Below are positions 1 through 5,748 of a stretch of DNA of 10,580 nucleotides, in pieces. The position numbers and the translations under genes are program-made. The number at the start of each line of letters is the position of its first letter. The stretch's first letter is position 1. The notes beneath the pieces were generated by a model. It made no database searches. It saw only the letters and a program-made list of their open reading frames with translations, and was not told where the DNA came from. Origin of the DNA: an uncultured Actinomycetes bacterium. Lineage in GTDB: Bacteria > Actinomycetota > Thermoleophilia > Gaiellales > F1-60-MAGs149. The DNA is taken from positions 1 through 10,580 of the forward strand of contig CAIQOY010000233.1 in the NCBI GenBank assembly GCA_903873565.1, in the 5' to 3' direction.

Positions 1-223
1 AGAAGTTGGTCGTGCCGCGCGTCTCGCGCAGGTGGTCGTAGAAGAGCGTGTTCGTCCCGCCGATCAGGTTCGAGCAGCCGATCGCGTCCATCGGGGTGCC
101 CATCAGCACCGCGAAGCGGTCGCCGTTGCGGTAGCCGCCCGGCCAGAGCTCGGAGAGGGGCGCGGCGACGCCGCCGCGCTCGACGGTGAAGTCGGGGGAG
201 TTGAGGGCGTAGGACGAGTGCAT
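1..223 (-). CDS. Unrecognised protein, N-terminal part only (cut by the left edge)
   Basis: An open frame runs on the minus strand from an ATG at 223-221 to the window edge without a stop, giving 74 residues. The visible protein starts MHSSYALNSPDF and contains a WPGGYRNGDRF stretch and the segments MGTPMDAIGCSN and LIGGTNTLFYDHL. I do not recognise the family. There is no signal peptide or membrane segment in the visible part, and the mix of residues looks like a soluble globular protein. I take it as real because the frame has the usual GC-rich third positions, lies 41 bases downstream of the SirB1-like gene on the same strand, and has a TAGGAT box seven bases before the ATG that would suit a leaderless transcript. 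No Shine-Dalgarno sequence is visible. The plus-strand frame over the same bases (32-268) reads as Arg/Ala/Val-rich shadow protein. Confidence 0.65.
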   Translation of the reverse strand, partial: MHSSYALNSPDFTVERGGVAAPLSELWPGGYRNGDRFAVLMGTPMDAIGCSNLIGGTNTLFYDHLRETRGTTNF

Positions 224-230
224 GGCGGGG

Positions 231-236
231 ATCCTA
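231..236 (-). promoter_or_regulatory. Candidate -10 box (TAGGAT) for a leaderless transcript
   Basis: Read on the minus strand, TAGGAT lies seven bases before the ATG at 223 and fits the TANNNT consensus. This spacing would put the transcript start at or next to the A of the ATG, as in the leaderless genes common in actinobacteria. No Shine-Dalgarno sequence competes with this reading, and no convincing -35 is visible. Confidence 0.4.
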
Positions 237-264
237 GACGCTCCCCGCGCGCCCTGCCCCCCGG

Positions 265-915
265 CTAGTTCGTGCGCGCCGAGAGGCGCTTGAACTCGAA
301 CTCCATCACCCGCCGGTCGCGCTCGTCGAGCGGCAGGTCGAGGCGCAGGCGGGCCGCCGTCAGCATGCGCCCGATGTCGCCCCGGCGCTCGTAGGCGGCG
401 ACGAGGTTGGAGCACATCCGGAGCGCCGTCAGGTGCGGCGACGTCGGCACCGCCGCCGCGGGCGCAACCGCATCGGCGATCAGGGCGCCGCCCCGGAACG
501 GGTCGACCAGGATCGGGTCGCCGTCCCCGAACCAGCCCGCGACGTAGTGGCCGGGCAGCCCGACGCCGCGCAGCGGCATCCCGAGCCGACGGCCGACCTC
601 GACCCAGACGACGCTGAGCAGGATCGGCAGCCCGCGCCGCCGGCTGAGCACGAGGTCGAGCATCGAGTTGTCGGGGTTGTCGTAGTCCTCGACGTCGCCG
701 AGGAGGCCCTCGCGCCGGCCGAGCACCTCCTCGAGCACCGCGAGCTGCTCGTGCGGCTCGCCGCCGAGGCCCTCGCGCACGACGAGCTCCGCGAGCCGGT
801 CCAGCTCGGCGAGGGCGGCATCGCAGTCGGTCGGGCGCAGCTCGGCGCTGATCGCGAGCGCGAGCTGGTCGAGGTGCGGGCTGTCGAGGCGCGCGATGTC
901 GGCAAAGGACTGCAC
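265..915 (-). CDS. SirB1-like (transglutaminase-like core 2) protein
   Basis: The 216-residue protein matches the SirB1 family (SirB1/YchA). The diagnostic block is SRRRGLPILLSVVWVEVGRR (residues 91-110), followed by GMPLRGVGLPGHYVAGW (112-128) and ILVDPF (135-140). In this family the region corresponds to a transglutaminase-like core. His123 and Asp138 sit where the catalytic His-Asp pair would be, but the GLPILLS region lacks the Cys of active transglutaminases, so enzymatic activity is uncertain. The C-terminal NLVAAYERRGDIGRML stretch resembles the tetratricopeptide-like tail of relatives; at 216 residues the protein is shorter than the roughly 270 I recall for the family. I chose the GTG at 915-913 because GAAAGGA lies five bases upstream and conserved sequence begins here. 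An upstream start at 1011 would add 32 Arg/Ser-rich residues overlapping the previous gene. The biological role of the family is poorly defined. It follows the flavoenzyme gene by 43 bases. Confidence 0.85.
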   Translation of the reverse strand: MQSFADIARLDSPHLDQLALAISAELRPTDCDAALAELDRLAELVVREGLGGEPHEQLAVLEEVLGRREGLLGDVEDYDNPDNSMLDLVLSRRRGLPILLSVVWVEVGRRLGMPLRGVGLPGHYVAGWFGDGDPILVDPFRGGALIADAVAPAAAVPTSPHLTALRMCSNLVAAYERRGDIGRMLTAARLRLDLPLDERDRRVMEFEFKRLSARTN

Positions 916-920
916 GGTGG

Positions 921-927
921 TCCTTTC
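921..927 (-). promoter_or_regulatory. Ribosome binding site that fixes the SirB1-like start
   Basis: GAAAGGA on the minus strand lies five bases before the GTG at 915. It supports this GTG over the longer in-frame start at 1011. Confidence 0.6.
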
Positions 928-928
928 G

Positions 929-957
929 CCGCGGGCGCCCCGCGCGGTTGCCCGCGG
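929..957 (-). other. Intergenic hairpin between the sarcosine oxidase-like and SirB1-like genes
   Basis: A perfect 8-base inverted repeat (CCGCGGGC at 929-936, GCCCGCGG at 950-957) encloses a 13-base loop. On the minus strand it begins one base after the TAG stop of the upstream gene and ends just before the ribosome binding site of the next gene. There is no U-tract, so it is not a standard intrinsic terminator. It could be an attenuator, an RNA-stability element or chance in GC-rich DNA. Confidence 0.4.
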
Positions 958-958
958 G

Positions 959-2107
959 CTAGATCGAGATCCGCGCGCCGAGCGGCGTGTCGACCCGCGC
1001 GAAGCCCGCATCGGGCCCGAAGCGGTCCATGTCGAACACCCGCGCTTCGGGCCACAGGTCCTTCCCCTCGGCGAGGTCGGCGAGGATCTCGCCGAGCACC
1101 GGGGCGTGCTTGAAGCCGTGCCCGCAGCAGCCCGCGGCCACGACCACGGCGCCGCGCCGGCCGAAGGCGAAGTCGTTGTCGGGCGTCATGGTCCACGGGC
1201 AGCCCTCGCTGTCGTACGGGCCGTCGGCGCGCAGGCCGGGCAGGTGCTCCGCCACCCAGTCGCCGTTGAGCGCCTCCTCGTCGGAGCGCACCGCCCAGCC
1301 CGTCGCCTCGCGGTCGAAGGCCGCCTCGTCGCCGTAGTCGAGCCCGACCTTGTAGCCCTTGCCGGGCGTCGGCAGCCCGTAGACGCCGAGCCGATTCGGC
1401 CGGGAGAAGTCGATCAGGGACGGCCGCCGCTCCCACGCCCCGCCGCCGCGCCAGTAGGACACCTGCCCGATCGCCGGGGCGAGCGGCAGGCGCACCCCGA
1501 GCGGCGCGAGCAGGTCCTCGGCCCAGGGTCCGGCGCTGACCACGGCGACGTCCGCCTCGAGCGTGCGGCGATCCGTCTCGAGCCGCACGCCGGCGGGGGT
1601 CTCCTCGATCGCCACGAGCCGCTCGGGCTCGCCGAGCTCGACGCCGGCCGCGGCGGCCGCCGCGGCGATCGCGAGCAGCCCGCGCCGCGCGAACACGACG
1701 CCGTCGGTCGGCACGAGCGCCGCGTACTCGCCCGGGCGGGCCGCGGCCTCCGGGAACACGCGCGCGACTCCCGCGGCATCCAGCTCCTCGGCGGCGACGC
1801 CCTCGGCGGCCAGGGCCCCGACCCACTGCCGCGCGGGCTCGCCACGCAGGAGCAGCCCCACCGTGTCGATCAGCGGCTCGCCCGCGCCCTGCTCGAGCGC
1901 CCGCCAGGCGTCGAGCGCCAGCCGGGCCAGGCGCACGTCGTCGGGGCGCTCGTGGGCGAGCCGGAAGATGCGCGTCTCCCCGGCCGACGAGCCGACCCGC
2001 GAGGCGACGCCGTGGCGGTCGATCCCGACCACCTGGTGCCCGCGGGCGGCGAGCGCCCAGGCGGTGGGCAGCCCCATCGCCCCGAGACCGACGACGACGG
2101 CCCGCAT
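959..2107 (-). CDS. FAD-dependent oxidoreductase, monomeric sarcosine oxidase / N-methyltryptophan oxidase family
   Basis: The 382-residue protein has an N-terminal FAD-binding fold (VVVGLGAMG, residues 4-12) and the SAGETRIFR motif with Arg46 and Arg49. Near the C-terminus are CPWTMTPDNDF (303-313) and GHGFKH (329-334). By family knowledge these enzymes oxidise secondary amines or N-methyl amino acids with O2, forming H2O2. Against the numbering I recall for Bacillus monomeric sarcosine oxidase (MSOX), Cys303 matches the Cys that binds FAD covalently (315), Lys253 the oxygen-activating Lys (265), and Arg46, Arg49, Tyr243 and Lys333 match pocket residues 49, 52, 254 and 348. His269 corresponds to Asp257 and Tyr317 to Trp305 here, so the substrate is probably not sarcosine itself. 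The ATG at 2107 overlaps the upstream stop by one base (TGATG), indicating translational coupling with the other flavoenzyme gene. There is no signal peptide, so it is likely cytoplasmic. Confidence 0.88.
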   Translation of the reverse strand: MRAVVVGLGAMGLPTAWALAARGHQVVGIDRHGVASRVGSSAGETRIFRLAHERPDDVRLARLALDAWRALEQGAGEPLIDTVGLLLRGEPARQWVGALAAEGVAAEELDAAGVARVFPEAAARPGEYAALVPTDGVVFARRGLLAIAAAAAAAGVELGEPERLVAIEETPAGVRLETDRRTLEADVAVVSAGPWAEDLLAPLGVRLPLAPAIGQVSYWRGGGAWERRPSLIDFSRPNRLGVYGLPTPGKGYKVGLDYGDEAAFDREATGWAVRSDEEALNGDWVAEHLPGLRADGPYDSEGCPWTMTPDNDFAFGRRGAVVVAAGCCGHGFKHAPVLGEILADLAEGKDLWPEARVFDMDRFGPDAGFARVDTPLGARISI

Positions 2108-3351
2108 CAGACGGCGGCCCGCGCCCGCAGCGCGGCCGCGGCCACCAGGTCGGCGGCCCGCCGCCCAGCGCGCAGGGCGCCGTCAATCGAGGCGTTCTCC
2201 GTGCCGTCACCCGACAGGAGCAGGCCGTCCTTGACCCAGCGGGGACCGGTGCCGAGGGCGCCCGGCGGCTGCGCGTGCTGCGCCCACTCGATGCGGTCGA
2301 CGCGGAGCAGGCGCCAGGCGTCGACGCGGCCGCCGAACCAGCGTGCCAGCTGGGAGCGGGCGGCCGACTCGAGCGCGGCGTCGTCGCCCGCGAACGGCAG
2401 GCCCACGCAGGAGGCGGCGATCGAGGCGCGGCCAGGCGGCGCGTAGGACGGCGCGACCGCGGACATCACCGCGACGTTGTTGACCGGGCCCGTGCCGTCG
2501 CCGTCGAGGACGATGCGGCGGCCGGCGGGCGCCTCGGGCGCATCGAACCACAGGCAGGTGGAGGAGCGCGGCTCGGGATCGGGCAGGGCGGCGAGGAGCG
2601 CGGCATCGTGTGCGCCGCCCGCAATCACCACCGCGAGCCGGGCCTTCAGCTTGGACCCGGAGGCCAGCGTGACGTTGCGGGTGCCGGCCTTCTCGACGCG
2701 CTCGCCGAGGCGGACGGAGCCGGCGGGCAGGCGCGCGGCCAGCTGCTCGGCGATCGCGCCCATGCCGCGGGCCGGCACGACGGTGCGGCCCGCCGCCATC
2801 TGCATGAAGCACTGGTCGAGCAGGCGGCTCGAGACGCCGAGGTCGCGGTCGAGGAAGACGCCGGCGAAGAGCGGCCGCAGCAGGCGCTCGCGCACCGCCT
2901 CGGAGAACCCGAGGGCGCGCAGGCGCTCGTCGGCCGTGGTGTCGGCCCGCGTCGCGGACGAGACGGGGCGGGAGCCGAGCAGCCACTGGGCGGCGGCCTT
3001 CACGTCGGCCGGCCCTCCGATCCCGGCGCGCAGGGCGTCGGGGACCGCGAGCGGGTCGCGCAGGGGGTGCGCGATCGTGCGCATCCGGCCGTCCCAGAAG
3101 ATGTCCGCGCCGGGCAGGAACGCGCGCAGGTCGAGCGCGTCGAGGTCCAGGGCGCGCTGCGCCTCCGGGTAGCCGTCGAACAGGACCTGGAAGCCGCGAT
3201 CGAGCAGGAAGCCGTCGACCACGTCCGTGCGCACGCGGCCGCCGACGCCGTCGGAGGCCTCGAGCACCTCGACCTCGAGGCCCTGCCCGACGAGGAGCGC
3301 CGCGCAGTTGAGGCCGCTGAGCCCCGCCCCGACGATGATCACGTCCGCCAT
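2107..3351 (-). CDS. NAD(P)/FAD-dependent oxidoreductase, amine oxidase / phytoene desaturase-like
   Basis: The 414-residue protein begins with a dinucleotide-binding motif, IIVGAGLSGLNCA (5-17), then Glu31 at the end of the second strand and GGRVRT (37-42), the pattern of the flavin amine oxidase, phytoene desaturase and protoporphyrinogen oxidase superfamily. RGFQVLFDGYPEA follows, as in a broad bacterial and plant group of uncharacterised FAD oxidoreductases. LLSGDGTENASIDGAL near residues 378-393 is the C-terminal FAD-contact motif. The substrate cannot be read from the sequence. No membrane segment is evident. The ATG at 3351 places the GxGxxG motif eight residues in, the usual spacing, and the start is preceded by GC-rich sequence without a clear Shine-Dalgarno. 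It is the first gene of the minus-strand group, coupled to the sarcosine oxidase-like gene, and diverges from the DNA glycosylase gene. The two flavoenzymes may act in one oxidative pathway, but this is inference from coupling only. Confidence 0.87.
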   Translation of the reverse strand: MADVIIVGAGLSGLNCAALLVGQGLEVEVLEASDGVGGRVRTDVVDGFLLDRGFQVLFDGYPEAQRALDLDALDLRAFLPGADIFWDGRMRTIAHPLRDPLAVPDALRAGIGGPADVKAAAQWLLGSRPVSSATRADTTADERLRALGFSEAVRERLLRPLFAGVFLDRDLGVSSRLLDQCFMQMAAGRTVVPARGMGAIAEQLAARLPAGSVRLGERVEKAGTRNVTLASGSKLKARLAVVIAGGAHDAALLAALPDPEPRSSTCLWFDAPEAPAGRRIVLDGDGTGPVNNVAVMSAVAPSYAPPGRASIAASCVGLPFAGDDAALESAARSQLARWFGGRVDAWRLLRVDRIEWAQHAQPPGALGTGPRWVKDGLLLSGDGTENASIDGALRAGRRAADLVAAAALRARAAV

Positions 3352-3421
3352 GGCGGGAATGCTGCCACGTCACGGCGGGCCGCGGGTCGGCGGCCGGGGC
3401 CGTGCGCGCGAAAGGCCGGGC
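3352..3421. promoter_or_regulatory. Divergent intergenic region between flavoenzyme and repair genes
   Basis: Seventy bases separate two divergent starts and must hold both promoters unless these lie inside the genes. On the minus strand CAGCAT (3364-3359) lies seven bases before the ATG at 3351, a weaker version of the leaderless -10 arrangement at 231-236. On the plus strand I see no confident -10 box for the glycosylase gene. No clear operator palindrome is visible. Confidence 0.4.
3411..3415 (+). promoter_or_regulatory. Ribosome binding site of the DNA glycosylase gene
   Basis: AAAGG lies six bases before the ATG at 3422. It supports this start, which also places the catalytic Pro immediately after the initiator Met. 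Confidence 0.6.
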
Positions 3422-4183
3422 ATGCCCGAGCTGCCCGAGGCCGAGAAGGCGCGCCGACGCCTGGAGGAGCTCTGCGTCGGCCTGCGCATCGCCGAGGTCG
3501 AGGACGCGGACACCTGGGTCTGCCGCCCGCACCGGCCCGGCGAGATCGACGCGGCCCTGCGCGGCTCGATCGTGACCGCGGCCGGGCGCCACGGGAAGTT
3601 CCTCTGGCTCGAGACGGACTCGGGCCACGAGCTCGGGCTGCACCTCGGGATGGGCGGCTCGATCCGCCCGACGCCGGAGCCGTCGCCGCGCGGCTGGGAC
3701 CGCATCGCGATCGTCTTCGAGGACGAGAGCCGCGTCGCCCTCCACGACAAGCGGCGCCTGTCGCGGGCCCGGCTCGGCGCGGGCATCGACCACCTCGGCC
3801 CCGACGCCCTGACCGTCACGCCCGCGGCCTTCCGCCGTGCCATCGGGCGCGGCTCCGCGCCGATCAAGGCGCGCCTGCTCGACCAGTCCGCGCTCGCCGG
3901 GGTCGGCAACCTCCTCGCCGACGAGGCGCTGTGGGAGGCCGGCATCGACCCGCGTCGCCCCGCCAGGGACCTCGCGGACGACGAGCTCAACGTGCTGCGC
4001 GACTGCCTGCGCAGCGCGATCCGCGCCGCCCTCAAGCCGAGCGGCGGCTCCGGCCGCGGCCGCTTCGCGAAGGCGCGCCGGGGCGGCGAGTGCCCGCGCT
4101 GCAAGGGGGAGCTCGGCCGCGCGACCGTCGGCGGACGCACGACCTACTGGTGCGTGAACGAGCAGGCCGGCGGCCGGCCGTGA
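3422..4183 (+). CDS. Fpg/Nei family DNA glycosylase (formamidopyrimidine-DNA glycosylase-like)
   Basis: The 253-residue protein starts MPELPEAEKARRRLE. After Met removal, Pro2 is the catalytic nucleophile and Glu3 the proton donor of this base excision repair family, which removes oxidised bases and nicks the strand. GRHGKFL (Lys59) matches the conserved beta-hairpin Lys, LHLGMGGS (73-80) the family LGMxGS block with the intercalating Met, DKRRL the void-filling loop, and IKARLLDQ followed by GVGNLLADEALW the helix-two-turn-helix. The C-terminal zinc finger has Cys224, Cys227, conserved Arg239 and Cys244, but the fourth ligand is replaced: the end reads CVNEQ, not CxxCQ, with Glu247 at the Cys position. 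The protein is slightly shorter than the roughly 270 residues usual for Fpg. The start is fixed by the PELPE motif, which must be N-terminal, and by AAAGG upstream. Its TGA overlaps the photolyase GTG. I cannot tell Fpg from Nei specificity. Confidence 0.93.
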   Translation: MPELPEAEKARRRLEELCVGLRIAEVEDADTWVCRPHRPGEIDAALRGSIVTAAGRHGKFLWLETDSGHELGLHLGMGGSIRPTPEPSPRGWDRIAIVFEDESRVALHDKRRLSRARLGAGIDHLGPDALTVTPAAFRRAIGRGSAPIKARLLDQSALAGVGNLLADEALWEAGIDPRRPARDLADDELNVLRDCLRSAIRAALKPSGGSGRGRFAKARRGGECPRCKGELGRATVGGRTTYWCVNEQAGGRP

Positions 4184-5727
4184 GCCGCCTCGTCTGGGTC
4201 CAGGGCACCCAGCTGACCCCCGCCTCGTCGGCCCTGGCCGCCGCCGACCGCGCCGTCGATCGCGTGCTCCTGGTCGAGTCCCTCCCCCACGTGGCCCGCG
4301 GCCGCCTGCATCGCCACAAGGCCGCCTTCGTGCTCGCGGCGATGCGGCGCTTCGCCGACGAGCTGCGCGCCGACGGCTGGGAGGTCGACGAGGTGCGCCT
4401 GGCCGCCGGCCTGTCCTTCGACGACGCCCTGCGCGACGCCGTCCGCCGCCACGCGGCCTCGGGCCTCCTCGCCATGGAGCCGTCGGGCTGGACGAGCCGC
4501 TCGCGCCTGCTCGCCCTCGACCTCGGCGTGCCCGTGGAGCTGACCCCGGACACGATGTTCCTGTGCGGGCGGGACGCGTTCGCGGACTGGGCGGGCACCC
4601 GCAAGCGCCTGCGGATGCAGGAGTTCTACGCCTGGATGCGGCGCGGCCACGACGTCCTCGTCGACGCCGACGGCGAGCCCGTCGGCGGGCAGTGGTCGTT
4701 CGACCCCGACAACCGCGAGACGTTCGCGGCGTGGCGCAGGAGCGGCGCCGCCGAGCGGCCGACCCCGCCGCCCGCGATCGACCCCGACGACCCCGTGCTC
4801 GCCGCCGTGCAGGACGACCTCGACCGGCTCGCGCCCGGGCTCTTCGGGCGGCGCGAGGACTTCTGGCTGCCGACCACGCGCGCCGGGGCCCACGCCTGGC
4901 TGGCCGACTTCGCCGCCACCCGCCTGCCCGAGTTCGGGCCGTTCGAGGACGTCTCCGACCCCGCCGACCCGTGGCTGCGCCACGCCACGATCTCGCCGAT
5001 GCTGAACGTCGGGCTGCTCGGCCCGCGCGAGGTCATCGACGCCGCGCTGGCCGAGCACGCGGCGGGCCGTGCCCCGCTCGCCTCCGTCGAGGGCTTCGTG
5101 CGGCAGGTGCTCGGCTGGCGCGAGTACGTCAACGGCGTCTACTGGCTGCGGATGCCGGGCTACGCCGCGCTCAACGCGCTCGATGCACACGCGCCCGTGC
5201 CGCCCGCCCTCGCCGACGGCGCACCCACCGAGATGGCCTGCGTCGGGGCCGTGGCCGCGACGGTCGAGCGCTACGCCTGGGCGCACCACATCGAGCGGCT
5301 GATGGTGCTCTCCAACCTGATGCTCCTGCTCGGCACGGAGCCGCAGGCCGCGAACCGCTGGTTCGTGGAGCGCTTCTGCGACGGCTACGACTGGGTGATG
5401 CAGGCCAACGTGACGGGCATGGGCCTGTTCGCCGACGGCGGGCAGATGTCGACCAAGCCGTACGCCGCCGGCGGCGCCTACCTCAAGCGCATGACCGGGC
5501 ACTGCAAGGGCTGCCGCTTCGACCCGGCGAAGCGCACGGGCGAGACGGCCTGCCCGTTCACGACGCTCTACTGGGACTTCACGGCCCGCCACCTCGACCG
5601 GCTGCGGGCCAACCCGCGCACCGCGCAGGCCGCGCGCGGCTGGGACCGCTTCGACGCCGCCGAGCAGGCCGCGATCCGGCAGCGGGCCGCCGATGTCCTC
5701 GACGGGATCCTCGCCGGCCGCCTCTGA
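4180..5727 (+). CDS. Iron-sulfur photolyase/cryptochrome (PhrB-type, FeS-BCP family)
   Basis: The 515-residue protein opens SRLVWVQGTQLTPASSAL, the N-terminal pattern of deoxyribodipyrimidine photolyase-related proteins. Four cysteines, Cys354, Cys442, Cys445 and Cys458, are each offset by exactly +4 from the [4Fe-4S] ligands I recall for Agrobacterium PhrB (350, 438, 441, 454). They lie in MACVG, HCKGC and ETACPFTTLYWDF. His369-His370 in WAHHIERLMVLSN match the PhrB pair linked to (6-4) photoproduct repair. PhrB-type enzymes bind FAD and a lumazine antenna and repair UV lesions with light; the substrate here is inferred. Trp394 corresponds to PhrB Trp390, but Phe395 replaces Tyr391, and the FFW segment usual before the first Cys reads PALADG, so the Trp corresponding to PhrB Trp342 is missing. 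Translation starts at the GTG that shares GTGA with the glycosylase stop, implying coupled expression. There is no membrane segment. Confidence 0.94.
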   Translation: MSRLVWVQGTQLTPASSALAAADRAVDRVLLVESLPHVARGRLHRHKAAFVLAAMRRFADELRADGWEVDEVRLAAGLSFDDALRDAVRRHAASGLLAMEPSGWTSRSRLLALDLGVPVELTPDTMFLCGRDAFADWAGTRKRLRMQEFYAWMRRGHDVLVDADGEPVGGQWSFDPDNRETFAAWRRSGAAERPTPPPAIDPDDPVLAAVQDDLDRLAPGLFGRREDFWLPTTRAGAHAWLADFAATRLPEFGPFEDVSDPADPWLRHATISPMLNVGLLGPREVIDAALAEHAAGRAPLASVEGFVRQVLGWREYVNGVYWLRMPGYAALNALDAHAPVPPALADGAPTEMACVGAVAATVERYAWAHHIERLMVLSNLMLLLGTEPQAANRWFVERFCDGYDWVMQANVTGMGLFADGGQMSTKPYAAGGAYLKRMTGHCKGCRFDPAKRTGETACPFTTLYWDFTARHLDRLRANPRTAQAARGWDRFDAAEQAAIRQRAADVLDGILAGRL

Positions 5728-5736
5728 CCGCCGCCC

Positions 5737-5742
5737 TATGCT
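5737..5742 (+). promoter_or_regulatory. Candidate -10 box (TATGCT) in front of yqgE
   Basis: TATGCT fits TANNNT and ends six bases before the ATG at 5749, the geometry of leaderless transcripts. The 21-base gap holds no Shine-Dalgarno sequence. yqgE and the MFS gene may therefore have their own promoter besides read-through from the repair genes. No clear -35 is visible. Confidence 0.42.
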
Positions 5743-5748
5743 GCGCCC

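Noticed and set aside
916..1011. Longer N-terminus for the SirB1-like protein
   Set aside because: The 32 extra residues are Arg/Ser-rich, overlap the upstream gene, and a good ribosome binding site marks the GTG at 915.
896..2446. Plus-strand open frame (516 codons) opposite the two flavoenzymes
   Set aside because: It is rich in Arg, Gly and Ala with no motif and runs across two real genes on the other strand; it is a shadow.
3227..3421. N-terminal extension of the DNA glycosylase
   Set aside because: The catalytic Pro must be the residue after the initiator Met, so the start at 3422 is required.
2207..3793. Minus-strand open frame spanning both divergent genes
   Set aside because: It crosses the start of the amine-oxidase-like gene and the glycosylase gene and reads as low-complexity Arg/Ala sequence.
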